Shown here: piece by piece, positions 12,034-24,771 of the stretch | Position numbering within the stretch: the stretch's first letter is position 1 | Layout: every line of letters begins with the position of its first letter | Source: Chaenocephalus aceratus | Lineage: Eukaryota > Chordata > Actinopteri > Perciformes > Channichthyidae | Assembly: GCA_023974075.1 (NCBI GenBank) | Contig: CM043792.1 | Location: forward strand, 11,699,456-11,763,455 | Reading direction: 5' to 3' | DNA: 64,000 nt | Notes under the pieces: generated by a model | Told to the model about the DNA's origin: nothing | The model's input: only the letters and a program-made list of their open reading frames with translations | Databases searched by the model: none | Made by a program: the position numbers and the translations under genes

Positions 12034-12757
12034 ATGCTCCCCATCTGCACACTGCTGTCGCATTTTACGTTTCTAAGGTAAGCGGAAACTATTCAGCAAA
12101 ACTATAAATAATAATCTAAGTTATTGAGTTTTTAGCATAATACTTCAGAATCTTAAAATCCCTTAACGTTTGTATGCAATTGTGCTAAATTCAACACTGG
12201 AATCAAGCAAATATTAATATGTTTGCATGACATTAGTTATTTATATTTTGATATCACTTAACTATATGTTTAATACATTTAAGTCAAGCTAAGGTACATG
12301 TGATGGTAGCTAGTTAGTGCTCTTACCTGTGATGCCTCCTCCAAACAGCATAATAACCAGACTGTATCATTAAAACTAAGTACCAGTTCTAGATCCTTGA
12401 CTTTCGACAAACAATTCAAGAGACAGCATGTATTTAAAGACCAATCTTTATTTGAATGTGCCTCTTAACCTGATATGTTAGTTATACAGTAATAGTATTG
12501 ACAATCTAAAAAAACTGAGCAACTCAACAGTCAACTTTATATTTCTTATTGTCTAAAGCATTTATTATTTTCATTTTCCACCTCTCATATTCAGTGTGGA
12601 CGGATTGAGACAGCGTGGTGTCCAGAGAGCTGCAGAGACTTCAGGGAGAAACCTCCGTCTGATGGACGTCCTGTCTGTTGGTTTGGAGAGGACTGAGGGT
12701 CTTTCCTCAGCGAGGAGGACCAGCCCTGATGGAGGAGCCCATGCTGGGCATAGCTGA
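12034..12757 (+). CDS. Putative two-exon mini-gene, 67 codons
   Basis: An ATG at 12034 opens 14 codons, then a good donor (AAG|GTAAGC, exon end 12077). After a 517-bp gap a strong acceptor follows: a T-rich tract with ttcag ending at 12594. The downstream exon (12595-12757) continues in the same frame for about 52 codons to a TGA, and AATAAA lies at 12893. The predicted peptide starts MLPICTLLSHFTFL and includes VDGLRQRGVQRAAETSG. I recognise no domain. The open exon could be chance (roughly one in ten), so this is a candidate only. It lies in repeat-rich DNA inside the outer hAT, and might instead be a spliced non-coding transcript. Confidence 0.3.
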
Positions 12758-12892
12758 TACCAACTGCACAGGCCTAGTCTGTCACTTTATTTGACTAAAT
12801 GTGTTTACTTATACATTTAATAGGTTTACACCTTCTGTCCATTATGTGCTTTTTATTTAAAACATGTTTGATTAACTTTTGGTTCATGTTTC

Positions 12893-12898
12893 AATAAA
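12893..12898 (+). promoter_or_regulatory. Polyadenylation signal AATAAA
   Basis: A canonical hexamer 136 bp after the stop of the two-exon candidate. A T/G-rich stretch follows. It is supportive, though the hexamer is common in AT-rich DNA. Confidence 0.35.
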
Positions 12899-12899
12899 T

Positions 12900-14459
12900 C
12901 GTATTTGTATTTGCACTCCTTTCGTCCATTATTCTTACTGAAAATGTTAGATTACACATTCACATCCGACTGAAGATTGGCCCCATTTATTTGTGACGTT
13001 GCAAACTCTGCGGTACAAGGCACAAGTGTTGTGAAACTCATAAAACAAGGCAGATAGAAATAATCTGATGGAGTGTAGATGTAGAAATAGGTGCATTCGA
13101 TCAGCTGACTGTGTTTTCACAATAAAAGTAGTTTCTTAGTGAATGTCCTGTACTGGTCTTAAAATCTCATAACATCAGCTTTTAATGATCCTCTTGGATG
13201 TTCTTCTTGACCCTCAGAGAAGGAGAAAATGACGTGTCTTTCAGGCATGTCCTTTCCTAACAAAAATGACAGGAAACATATAACATATTATTGCAGAACA
13301 AGTGTGTTATTTATGAAAGCGGTGTGTTTGTGTGTTTAGGGGCTGTAGATATAATTATTTTGTAATTGTAATTTCTTTTTTTTATTTCAACAGTGAGCTA
13401 CAAAGACAATCAGATTATGAATGAACAGTATGAAGTTCATCAACATTAAAATATATGTTATTATCAAAATAATATTTAACTGTTATCAAAACGTAGTGCA
13501 ACTGTAGAAGCTTGCTCTGTTGTCTCACTGAAAGAATAACTTTTACCACGTTTTTCAGACAATATTGAGAGATAAATAGTAGCAGTTCTCACTATGTGTT
13601 AAATATCTTTGCCTTCAATACATTAAATTAGAAAGCTGACAAAGTCATATTGCTAAATATCTAAATGTAACTTTTTGCATGGAAAAAACCCTCAACTTCA
13701 CTGATGTGTAGGTGATCTAGTATTTAGTATTGTTTAATGGAATGTATATCAGTGTATTCAAGTCAATACTTCATTTATTTAAACCAATATCTTTCTTGAT
13801 TCTGTGTACAGTATGAAAAAAGAGTATTTGTACCTGTGCTGAAGTTCACTGCTGTGAGGAGTCCAGTTCTGTCTCTCACTCTCTGGTGCAGCCTGTCTGC
13901 ATCACCTGGACACCTTAAACAAACAGATATATATATATATATGTAAAGTACCATGTGTACAAACAATATAACTGATTCTCTTCTGTTGAACATGTTGGAT
14001 TGTGTATTGTCTGAGTCAGGGTCCTTTTTATTTTACTGTAACTTTGGAAGTTGTGTTACCAATGCTTACTGTTTATTTGATACCCATTTGGTAATGCAAT
14101 TAATAAAAACAACAAGGTTTGGGTTCGTTCTTCAGATGACTGTGACGTTAACATGTAAGCTCGATAATGAACTCCAGCTCAATGAACCATATTGTAATAT
14201 CTAAGTAATGATCTTGAAATATGACATTAATAATTGTAATATACACACATCTTATTGTGAGGTTGATTTCACATACACTACTTCGACGTTAGCTTGTCTA
14301 CATACTTGAGCATAGCCAATTTAAATTAACCTTAGCGATGCATACAGTTTCTACCTACATAATAAAATATCTCTCTAAGTTACAAGGATGACCTTATTTT
14401 ATCAACCTCAAACAGAAGCCGTTTGTTCTACAGTATTATCCCACTTAACGCTTGTCTAT
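12900..14459. other. Unassigned DNA
   Basis: About 1.5 kb, AT-rich, with a small (TA)n tract at 13926-13942. No frame with a recognisable motif and no clear repeat boundary. Confidence 0.4.
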
Positions 14460-16324
14460 TTCGTTTTACCCTTTATATGAACATAAACAGTCCACTAATG
14501 CCAAATATAAGTATGCTGTCCGCTTCATTAAAAAAAGTGAGGACACAATGAGGGCTGACTCACTTGCCAGAAAGCTGCGCAACAATAGTTGCTATGATTT
14601 CTGGAAAGAGGTCAAAGTCATAAACAGCTGTAAGACTCCCTTACCGTCTTCCATTGAAGGAGTGTGTGGGTCAGGCAGCATCGCAGAACTGTGGCGACAA
14701 CACTATTATGAGTTGTTCAACTGTGTTAAGAGTGATGCATTTGTGGTTGAAAAGGTTGACTCCACTGAAAACTTTACAGTTAGATCAGAGGAAGTCCACA
14801 ACACTATAATGAAACTAGAAAATAACAAAGCTTGTGGCCCGGATCTCATCTCAGCTGAACACTTAAAACATGCCAGTCTTAAGCTTGCTCCTCTTCTTGC
14901 TCTGTGTCTTACTGGTTTCCTTAATCATGGTGTCTTACCAGATTCCATGTTATCTGTGCTACTTGTGCCAGTCATCAAGGATAAAGCTGGGAAGATTAAT
15001 GGCATCGATAATTACAGACCCATTGCTTTAGCTAGCATTCTCTCCAAAGTGTTGGAGAAAATTCTGTTGGATCGGCTGGAAAGGTATATTACCACAGCTG
15101 ACAACCAGTTCGGTTTTAAAAGAAAACACAGCACAGATATGTGTATTTTTGCTTTAAAAGACATTATAGCAAAATACAGAAGCCATAATTCCACCATGTT
15201 TCTGTGTTTTATTGATGCTTCCAAGGCATTTGATCGACTGAATCATTTCAAATTATTTGACAAAATGTGCCAGAGAGGGGTACCCAAGTACATAATAAGG
15301 ATCTTAGCCTTTTGGTATGCACATCAGACTATGCAGGTGAAGTGGGGCAATACTGTGTCTGAACATTTTTATGTTGGTAATGGAGTCAAGCAAGGTGGGA
15401 TTTTATCTCCTTTGTTTAATCTGTACGGATGATCTGTCGAGGAAAGTGAATTTGTGTAAAACTGGCTGTGTCATCGGAGCTACTGTTGTCAACCACCTTA
15501 TGTACGCAGATGATTTAATCATCTTCTCCCCATGCAGTGCTGGCTTACAACAGCTTCTGAGGACTTGTTCCCAGTATGGCATTGATTTTAATATTAAGTA
15601 TAACGCCAAGAAGAGTAGCATCATGATGTGAGAAGTAAAGAGGATAAAAAGGCTGTATTTCCTAATTTTATTCTCAGTAGCAACATTCTTCTTGTGTGCA
15701 GTGAGATTAAGTACCTTGGTCATTATATCTCTGATGATCTCACATGACAAAGACATCCATAGACAACGCTGCAAACTGTATGCCCAGGCAAACATATTAA
15801 TGCGGAAGTTTCACAAGTGCTCTGTAGATGTCAAGGTATCACTTTTTAAAGCTTTCTGTACACCATTGTACACGGCTCACCTGTGGAGTAACTACAAGGC
15901 TAGAAGCATGCAAAAATTAAAAGTTGCATACAACGATGCTTTACGGTTGCTGCTGAGGGTACCGAGATGGCACAGTGCCAGCCAGTTGTTTGTTAGCTTG
16001 GGGGGTACCTACTTGTCAAGCACTTTTAAGAAAGTTAATGTACAGATTCATGTGTCGCCTGGAAGACTCGGACAATAATGTTATCTCGATTTTAATTAAC
16101 CCTCTGAAGAGTTCTACCCGGTTCTCTTCCATGATTTGGAGACATTGGCGTAATAGCCTCTACAGACAGTGAGCATGTGTTTGCTCGCTGTGATTGGACT
16201 GATTTTATGTTTTTATCTGTTTGTTTTTATCTGTTTTGTGTTTAGCTTTTTATCTTATTTATTGATGAGTGTTTTGTCTTTTTGTGATATGGACCTTGAG
16301 TCTGAAATAAAGATTGGATATATC
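14460..16324 (+). pseudogene. Non-LTR retrotransposon, reverse transcriptase with frameshifts
   Basis: A 5'-truncated LINE of the jockey/CR1/I group. The first frame (to 15432) has KLENNKACGPDLISAEHLK, DNYRPIALASILSKVLEKI, motif A FIDASKAFDRLNHF and motif B GVKQGGILSPLFN. A frameshift near 15425 moves motif C (NHLMYADDLIIFS) to another frame (15371-15631). The C-terminal part continues in further frames to IWRHWRNSLYRQ and a stop near 16172. The tail has AATAAA at 16306. At least three frame breaks make it inactive. The endonuclease is missing. Confidence 0.85.
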
Positions 16325-17668
16325 CAGGGCTGCCAACATTTGAGTTCAGCTTGGAGTGAGATTTTTTTTGGTGAACCGAAAAAAAGAAGAGTTCATGTGT
16401 ACAGTGTTACAAATGTATTGAACATGTACAAACTAGGGTTTCCCATTAATGTACCGGGCGCTACAGTGGAATACGCACATACACAGTGTACCCGCGACTC
16501 TTACAATGAAGGCTCGATAATCAGCCCACACCATATAACATGGCATATAGCTGTAAGCAGAGGTAAAGTGTTATTTTACAAGTGGGGGGGGGGGTGTCCT
16601 CACCTCCTCTAGGGAAGATTTGTTTTTAAATATTGAAGTTAAATGCATCAACCTGGTGCATTTTGAGAGCAAAATGAATTTATGGATACATCTCTCAACA
16701 CCCAGATGAAACAGAACTGTAAACAGATTTTCTTTTTCTTTATGGATATTTTACAAATCACTCACCTTTTAAAAACTGTATTCTTGTTTTACTGCCATAT
16801 AGTATTTCATAACTGTTTTTCATTTATTTTCATAAATGGTGACCAAAACGTTTGAGACCCACTGAGATAACTAGGCTAAAGTTAACTAAAGTCCCTTACC
16901 TCACTGAGCTGCAGTTATCTCTCTCAGTCTGACAGCAGAGAGCTCTCCCTCTCCTTGTTTTAGAAACAGCTTCGAATATCCGTTAAGTTAATCAGATGCT
17001 AACAACAACAATGCAAATAGTGAGTGTGGTAGAAATATACAGTATGATAGTAAAGTTATTGAAGATGATGCCATATTTATTGAAGATTTTACATCATAAA
17101 TATTCCCCAAAATTATTCAAAAGTATATTCTTCCAAACTCTCTGCTGTAGTATGACCACCAGGAGACTATTGATGTGTGTAGTGAGTTTGGTAGTAGTAA
17201 GCTGTATAATAGTGATTGAATATTGTTGTATTCTCTTTTTTCGGAGTTGCACTTTGCAGACGGTCCCTGAGCACTCGTTTCTTCTCCGGCCGCAGATAGA
17301 GACCAATGTAATGTGTCCAGCTCGGAGGACGGCGCGTAATGTTTTTTTTTTTATCAAAATGTGATTGTAGTTCGTTATCAACCTTACCACGGTACTTAGG
17401 AGACGTCATTTGTGTCTGAATAATATTTTGTTCATGAGTTATTGATCCGTGAAATCAGAATCTCCCAATATCTTTCCAACTTTACTAAACTAAGCCAGAA
17501 GACCATCTCATTTCGTAGACCGCTCGGTTTGCTGTTCCTTCTTTATTTTTATATACATTTATTTTGGACGAAAACTTAGCGTGAAGAAAGGCAAGTGTGG
17601 CGTGAGTGTGTGAGATATGGGTTAATTGCGTGACTCTCACGCTCAATGCGTGAGTGTTGGCAGCCCTG
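16325..17668. mobile_element. 1.34-kb hAT-like element
   Basis: Inverted ends cagggctgccaaca at 16325 and (inverted) at 17655-17668. The left end sits directly against the LINE 3' end. No 8-bp TSD is visible (gatatatc against aattatta), perhaps because the LINE replaced the left flank. Holds a run of G at 16583-16592. No transposase frame. Confidence 0.6.
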
Positions 17669-17690
17669 AATTATTATATACAGTCTATAA

Positions 17691-18059
17691 TTTTAACTTG
17701 GAGGCTACGATTAGCATCGTTAGCACCGATGTAGCTACCACTCGCTTACACGCTAACCCAAGCCTTAACATTCATTACGTAGCTGATTAAAATCATAACA
17801 CATAAATAAGTACTCGAATTTCACTCGAATTTCACTTACCGCAAAACCGCATTCATGCACCGTCTGTTTCAACCGCAGAGCGAGTCACAATAGTCCGATA
17901 TATAAGCATGAAGAACAAACAAACACGGCCGGGGTCAAGTTGTGTTCTCTGGATGAACTGACCAGGCAGAGTCCCTGTAGCTTCACGGAGCAGGTAGCAG
18001 AGAGACAAGAAGCTAGCAGCAGCAGTCACTTGACAGAGCCGTCACTCAATGTGACCACG
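17691..18059. other. Unassigned DNA in the 5' part of the outer hAT
   Basis: Contains gttagca and gctaac words and a tcactcgaatt duplication near 17815-17838. No gene seen. Confidence 0.4.
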
Positions 18060-18370
18060 CCCTAATTTATGCAAACAACGTTAAGACCTATTATAAATAA
18101 AAGGGTCGTGTTAGAAAACAATTCACTCACAGATCCATAATCATTAAGGTGGAATCTAACTATATTCATAATAATATGTATTGTAGCCAGGGGTAGAAAC
18201 ATGTTTTTTTCTGCTGTAAAGTTGGGCATTTTAACATGGGGGTCTATGGAAATTGCTCCTTTCTGCAATCAGTCCCTATCGGCTAATATATGAACTGCAG
18301 TGTGTGGCACTTCCGTATTGGCGTCCCGGGTGTTCCCCAGAGTTTGCCGCTTGTAAATAACACAGCTTTT
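18060..18370 (+). mobile_element. Fragment of a dispersed fish DNA transposon
   Basis: Carries the phrases gggcattttaacatggggg, aactgcagtgtgtggcactt and gtttgccgcttg. I recognise these as parts of a very abundant fish non-autonomous element. Ends were not resolved. The attribution rests on recall of the family, not on a search. Confidence 0.45.
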
Positions 18371-18501
18371 CTATAGGGTCAAATTCATATATGTTCTAAA
18401 CCGTCGCTGTACTGTAGGTATCACTATGTATGCGCTCAACTTTATTACTATGCGGCGGCTGTGTTTAGCCAAATCACAGCCCTACCCTCACTCATGAAAA
18501 A

Positions 18502-19988
18502 ATGGATGGTGCCGGTAGCCAAACGCCCAGCAGGACTGCGAAAAGAAAGAAAAAGAAAGAAAAAGAAGAGAGGCGGCTGCATTAAAAAATGTGCCAACAA
18601 TAAATAGCTTTTTCAAAAAAGCAAAAAGTGACGAAATAGGCCAGCAACAACCACAAGGAACAGTGGCGGCGGTCACGGAGGATGTTGTTGAGCTAGCGAG
18701 CAATGTTAGCCTTGAACCTAGCATGCTAACGCAGCGGGTAGAAGGAGGAAAAAGATGAAGAGGAGCCTGACGAGGACGTCAGAGAGCAGGGTGAAGGTTC
18801 GAGTTCATCGGAAGTTCCCTGTGTCTCTCAGGACCCTGCACAATGGGGATTAATTGCTGGAAATGTCCGGGAGGAGACTTTGATGAAAACGGTTTCATAC
18901 TTTCATAATCGGGCAAAGAAGTATCCAGCATCTCGGAGGGAGACCGATGCTAGCGGCCGGACACGCTCACTGACCAACGATATACTAACCAGACAGCTTC
19001 ACAATGGAGAAATCGTTCAACGCGATTGGATTATTTATTCTCCATCTACCGGAGCAATATATTGTTTTGCCTGCAAACTTTTATCCACTCACAGCCACAG
19101 CAATGCATTTGTTCTCGGCTTTAGTGATGGGAAGCATCCTGAGAGGATAACGGAACATGAGACGAGTGGTGAGCACAGAAAATGCATACTTTCACTTATG
19201 CATCACACTAAACTCATGGGCACCATGGATGCTTCTCTAGGGATGCAGGTCGACACAGAAAGTCAGTACTGGAAGGATGTATTGCGACGTGTAGTTGCGG
19301 TGATTACATTCTTGAGTGAGAGGGGGCTTCCTTTCCGGCGAAATGACGAACTTTTAGGATCCGCACATAACGGGAACTACCTGGGAATCCTGGAGCTGCT
19401 CGCGCAGTTTGATCCATTTTTAAAGGATCATTTGCAGAAGTTTGGCCAGAAGGGACGTGGTAGGACTTCATACTTGTCATCGACTATCTGTGAGGAGTTA
19501 ATTGGTTTGATGGGTGACAGAACAAAGGAAGCAATAGCAACAGAGAGCAAGGCATTTCTCTGTCATCGTAGATTCTACACCTGACATGTCTCACGTCGAC
19601 CAATTCACTTTCGTTTTCCGATTTGTGTTTGAGAAAGGAAAAGTTATAGAGATTTATTGGATTAGAACCCATTCACAGTCACACTGGGTCAAGTCTGGCT
19701 GACTGTGTGATGAAGATGGTCATTGATATGGGGCTGGATCTCTCAAACTGCCGTGGCCAGGCTTATGACAATGCATCCAACATGTCAGGAAAATATAATG
19801 GGCTGCAAGCTCATCTCAAGAAAAGCAACCCACTCATACATTACATTCCGTGTGCAGCACACTCCTTGAATTTGGTTGGTGTCAACTGTGTGCCAGTTTT
19901 TTGATATACTTCAAGCACTTTATGCTTTTTGCTCTGATTCTACCCACCGATGGAATAAAGTGTTCACTGAAAACATCACACTGACGCT
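18502..19988 (+). pseudogene. hAT transposase (zf-TTF / ZMYM1-like), N-terminal half
   Basis: Cut-and-paste transposase of the hAT superfamily. From the ATG at 18502 a basic stretch (MDGAGSQTPSRTAKRKKKK) shifts frame twice and then runs open from 18880 to 19582. A TTF-type zinc finger is visible (RDWIIYSPSTGAIYCFACK, then ITEHETSGEHRKC), followed by a DUF4371-like region (NYLGILELLAQFDPFLKDH). After a frameshift near 19550 come VIVDSTPDMSHVDQ, with the likely first catalytic Asp, and CRGQAYDNASNMSGK, the second-Asp block, then CAAHSLNLVG. Several frameshifts and stops make it dead. It is interrupted at 19989 by a LINE. Confidence 0.85.
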
Positions 19989-19996
19989 AAAATCTC

Positions 19997-20382
19997 ACGG
20001 AGAATTGTAAGTGGCTACTGCCTGAAATCGAATGCTGTGGTTTTATTAAATGTGCCAACTGCTAGGACTGTCTTAGGGAAGACAGCTTTTAGATGCGCAG
20101 CTCCTCTGTCTTGGAATAGTCTGCAAATTAAATGGAAATTGAACAATCTGGTGCCACTAAATGTTTTTAAAGCTCGGTTGGATGCTAGTCAATCAGAAGC
20201 TATTGGTACCTGTTTATGTGGATAATTATGTAAATGATGCTGGATGATGTCCCTTTGTTGTTCTGTTTATGCTTTTATGTTTCATGTGGAACTTCTTGAA
20301 CAGGTCTCCCTTGGAAAAGAGATCAATGATCTCAATGGGATTTTATCTGTATAAATAAAGGTTTGAAATTAAAATGAAAAAA
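19997..20382 (+). mobile_element. 386-bp LINE 3' fragment with TSD
   Basis: TSD aaaatctc at 19989-19996 and 20383-20390. It encodes the last ~70 residues of a LINE polyprotein (VLLNVPTARTVLGKTAFRC, then APLSWNSLQ) and stops at 20223-20225. An AATAAA (20352) and poly-A tail follow. The same LINE family supplies the fragment at 46131-46712. The insertion splits the hAT transposase frame. Confidence 0.85.
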
Positions 20383-20390
20383 AAAATCTC

Positions 20391-20524
20391 TCTCGTACAA
20401 GATGGAGGTGCAGAGGAGACTCCACAAGAGCTCTGTGAGAATTACACTGCAATAAGAGGGGCTTTACAAATGATGGCGGCTGATGACAAAGAGCGTCAGG
20501 AGACACAGCGAGAGGCCTCTGCGC
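20391..20524 (+). pseudogene. hAT transposase, middle fragment
   Basis: Resumes the transposase after the LINE: tctcgtacaagatgg, then ENYTAIRGALQMMAADDKE and RQETQREASA. The latter matches the helical insertion region after the second Asp in hAT transposases. It is broken off at the TSD (20517-20524) of the 13.4-kb hAT and continues at 33932. Confidence 0.8.
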
Positions 20525-20572
20525 CAGTGGCGGAGCTGGGGGGTGGCTGGGAGTGGCCACGGCCACCCCCAG

Positions 20573-21131
20573 CTGAATCCTGGGCACCCCAAACACCCTC
20601 ACCACGGGGGCCCAAACAATTTTAGAACATTAAGAAAAAAATGTTTAGTAACCTTTCATCAAGAATTAACATTAATAGAACGTTATATTGATAATGTACT
20701 CACTAAACTTACAATTCATTAAACGTATTTTCTTTCAAAAGTTAATTATCCAAAGCCTCTGTACACCCCCTTCTATGTACATGTAATGGTTTGGTCCTGC
20801 CTCCAAACGTGGTGCAGCACCGCCTGCACTTTCTAGCAGAGAGTGAGAGCATGTTAGGAGCAGGGATGCTAGTACTTACGTGTGAACCATGTCTCAATGA
20901 CTAACAAAGTCAGGCTTTCAAAAGAGAAAAGAAAGGAGAGAAAGACAAGAGAGGGACTAAAGGGCGACAGTATGTCACCCAGTTTTTCAAAGAAAAAGTG
21001 GGTGCGGTCCATGAGTGGTGGAAATGTGTCTGTTAGCTTGTTTTTTTTTTTTACTAAGCTGACATTAAGTACTGTTAATATCTATACAGGTTTTTGATTT
21101 CACTCCTTTTAGCTGACATTTAGTAAATGCA
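20573..21131 (+). repeat. ~550-bp block inverted at 30956-31500
   Basis: The sequence from the ggggcccaaac region through gacagtatgtcacccagttttt to agctgacattta reappears on the opposite strand at 30956-31500 with small indels. It is the 5' region of a hAT family whose zinc-finger coding part follows here. Confidence 0.85.
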
Positions 21132-21199
21132 GGTACATTTTTAGCAGCTATTCATACTAAATCAGTTGTCAACAACAACGAACGCAGGCGACGCAGCAG

Positions 21200-21759
21200 G
21201 TTATGGAAAATGGAGGAAACTGAAACTACAGCTAAGAAGATGCACATACAACAAAGACTGGGAAGACACTTACCCGTGGGTGCAGCCAGTGCAGGGCGAC
21301 TCTCAGAGATTTTTTTGCAATCTTTGCAAGAGTAATTTTTAAATTTCACATGGCAGTGAATACGACGTCAAAAGACACAGAGAATGCGATTCTCACAAGA
21401 AACGTGTCGCTCAAAAAGAGACATCCCACTCTATGGAGACATTCCTACTCAAACCAAAAAACGATGGCCACTCAGACAAGGTAACAGCAGCAGAAATAAC
21501 CAGTGTTTACCACACAGTGCAACACTCCCATCATACCGGTCAAAAAATGACTGGTAACAAGCTAGCGCCGACCATTTTTCCAGACTCTGAGATAGTAAAG
21601 AAAATGTCATGTGGTCGTACAAAAGCAGCGTCCATAATAACAGATATGCTTGCCCCTGCCTCTGTGGAGAGTTGTTTGACAGAGTCAAAGACACCAGTGG
21701 TTCTAGGTGACAAAATAGCACAGCAACAGAAGGTGGGGGCCCACCTTCTGTTGCTGTGA
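21200..21759 (+). pseudogene. hAT-family zinc-finger N-terminal fragment
   Basis: The frame reads TYPWVQPVQGDSQRFFCNLC, then an in-frame stop, then ISHGSEYDVKRHRECDSHKK (a BED/CxxC-HxH-like finger). Next come KVTAAEITSVYHTVQHSHH, NKLAPTIFPDSEIVKKMSCG and ITDMLAPASVE. This is the N-terminal module of a distinct fish hAT transposase family. The catalytic domain is absent: the frame runs into a 40-bp hairpin (21719-21758) and stops. It is an internal-deletion remnant. Confidence 0.7.
21719..21758. repeat. 40-bp perfect hairpin
   Basis: A 19-nt arm at 21719-21737 (cacagcaacagaaggtggg), a 2-nt spacer gg, and its exact complement at 21740-21758. It coincides with the point where the transposase homology ends. 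Confidence 0.9.
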
Positions 21760-22086
21760 TGGACAAAACTGAAAGCTATTTTATTTTATGTATTATTATG
21801 TTTCTGTTCCCTCCTGGCCAGTGTTGGTTTTATTTTATCTATTAATTTATGTTGTGCCTACTTGTACAGGTAATACACTAGTTGAATTAAGAAGATGCAT
21901 TTCTAAACACTTTAAGTGAATAATGCCTGCTGCCTTGGTTTACTTTTCTTTATTAAAAAACTGCATTTTGACTTCACTTTCTGCTCTGTTATATATTTGT
22001 TACGGTTTTTTTTTTCCGGGGGTTGGGGGGTGCTGTTGAGAGGGTGTCCCACACAACCATACTCCTTGTCCCACATTTGGTTTGTT

Positions 22087-22090
<4 letters not shown>
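21760..22090. other. Unassigned DNA before the CA tract
   Basis: About 330 bp, T-rich, with a run of T (22007-22015) and a GTCCCACA word at 22046 and 22069. Presumably part of the second hAT. No gene. Confidence 0.4.
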
Positions 22091-22619
<529 letters not shown>

Positions 22620-23140
22620 TAAAGCATAATCAGGCTACAGCCGTTGTGTATATTATTATGTGAAGCACTAAATGGTCTTAGAAAAATATCGACTCTTTGT
22701 TTGTAGATATCTACTAAACTAAAGCAAATAAAGAGAGTAGGTCTGTTATACTGAGTGATATATATTATACACACTGCTCTGCTTTCTGCACGGACCTCAC
22801 AGCTGTTCTCACTGTAAACATCGCGACACGATGAAAGCAGTTTCTAAAATAATATCCAGGGGTTGCATGCAGAGCTGTCATTGGCTGAGATAAGTCCGGC
22901 CGTGCGTCACGCCTCCACCATTTCCGGAAATGCATCCGCAGAGGAGCCGTGGAGGAACCATCAGTGTATCCTCGGTTATAGCTCCTCCAGAGAGCCTCCT
23001 CGACGCTCGATGCTCGGTCCTCGGTGTGTATTTAGAGAAATGAGATGTCCTTCAACATGGCGCGCTGAAATTCATTTCCGGGTCACTACCGGAGGACCGA
23101 GGAGTCGAGGAGGGGAAATTTGAGTATTGAGAAGCGTCTA
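22620..23140. repeat. Repeat X, copy 1 (truncated), direct repeat of 31560-33102
   Basis: Nearly identical to 31561-31584 plus 32602-33102. Ends gtattgagaagcgtct, the inverted partner of agaggcttctc at 24955. It directly abuts gypsy reverse transcriptase coding sequence at 23141, so it seems to be inserted in, or joined by deletion to, that gypsy. Confidence 0.8.
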
Positions 23141-23144
23141 TTGT

Positions 23145-24771
23145 GTTAGGACATGGTGAACATGGGACTTAAGAGTCTGGTGAGAAAATCAAAATGTCAT
23201 CAAGGTATACACAAACACAGAAACATTCAAAAATTCCCACAAAACCTCATTTACAAAACCCTGAAAAAACAGCCGGTGCATTACACAGTCCAAAAGGCAT
23301 CACAATTTATTCATAGTGACCGCTCCGAGTGTTAAATCCTGTTTTCCACTAATCCCCTTCCCTTATTCTAACCAAGTGATATGCATTTCTTAAGTCCAGC
23401 TTGATAAAAATCTTGGCAGTCTGAAGTAGCTCGAAAGCAGAGGACATGAGTGGCAGAGGATAGCGATGTTTCACCGTAATGTCAGTAAGAGGGCTGTAGT
23501 CTATGCAAGGTCTCAGAGAACTGTCCTTCTTTCCTACAAAGAAAAACCCCCCTCCAGCTGAGGAAGATGAAGGACGGATAATCCCTGATTTAAGAGAAGA
23601 GGAAATGTAGTCGTCCATTGCCGCTCTCTCTGGCCTTGAGATCGAATACAGTCTTCCCTTGGGAATGGGAGCCCCCGGTAGGAGATTAATGGGCAATCAA
23701 AAGGTCGGTGAGGAGGGTAGCGACATGGCTTTTGATTTGTTAAAGGCTTCCTTTAGATCGTGATAACATAACGGTACTTTCTGTAGGTCAGGATAGTCTG
23801 GGGTGATCTATGACGATCCTACTAGGGTCTGTTGGTGCCTTAAAAGAGCGTGAATGTTTACACCTGTTAATGCAATCCTCTACCCACTCCTTAATTTTTC
23901 CTGAGCGCCAGTCAATGTGTGGGTTGTGGATTTTTAACCACGGAAAACCCAAAATAATCGGATGCTGAGCAGATTCAAAAATGTGAAACTGCATAACTTC
24001 ATTGTGGTCATTATTTACAGTAATCTGGATAGGTTCTGTGCAGTGGGTTACTGTAAACAACAAACGTCCGTCTAAAGCACTGGCGTTAATGGGGGAAGAT
24101 AGAGGAACAGTCTTTATACAAAGCTGTTTGACTATGCCCCAATCCATAAGACTTTCGTCCGCTCCTGAGTCGATTAGCACCCCTTGGTCAATGACCTGAT
24201 CATTAATAAAAATGTTTACCTTGGTAACTGGTCGAGGAGGAGAGTCTGTGGGAAGCTTGCTCACCAGCGCCCTCCTCTTGGCTGGTAAGCTTGATCTTTT
24301 CCCGGACATGACGCGAGTTGGTGACCCGGCTGGCCACAGTAGAAACAACACCTTTCTCGTAGCCGGCGCTGTCTCTCCTCCACGGAAAGCCTGGTCCTTC
24401 CCAACTGCATGGGTTAATCTGCAACAGGCGGAGGTGCTGTCCTCCAACAGGCGGAGGTGCTGTCCTCCAACGGATCGAATCCGCCGGCTGGAAAACCTCC
24501 TCTGGTGGAAAGGCTCGCCGAGAAAAGCCCTGGAAACTGGGATGTCCATCACGGCTGCGTCAACGTTCTCTCTCTCTTTCCCGAAGACGGTTGTCGATCC
24601 GGATGGAAACGGCGATGAGACACTCCAGGTCCCGTGATACCTCCACCAGAGGAGCCAGTTGGTCCTTGATTGGATCTGACAACCCTGTCAGAAAAGCGTC
24701 GCGAAGAGCCGGAACATTCCACCCGCTGTGCGCTGCTGCCGTGCGAAACAAGGAACAAACTTACAATCAGT
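23145..24771 (-). pseudogene. Ty3/gypsy gag-pol fragment (zinc knuckle, protease, RT)
   Basis: Minus strand, in order: a Gag C-terminal part (to 24771); a CCHC zinc knuckle reading [14 protein letters not shown] (24308-24349); an aspartic protease with GVLIDSGADESLMD and HPIILGFPWLK; then RT with RSYSIS-type start, [39 protein letters not shown](C)NAPAVF and YLDDILIFSPDS near 23190-23240. Frameshifts near 23700 and 23350 and stops disrupt it. RNase H and integrase are missing because repeat X copy 1 cuts it at 23141. Related to vertebrate Barthez-like gypsy. Confidence 0.85.

Noticed and set aside
13775..13993. Minus-strand 72-codon frame resembling an immune-receptor exon fragment
   Set aside because: No splice context or domain strong enough to support the idea.
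16317..17676. 8-bp TSD for the hAT-like element at 16325-17668
   Set aside because: Flanks gatatatc and aattatta do not match.
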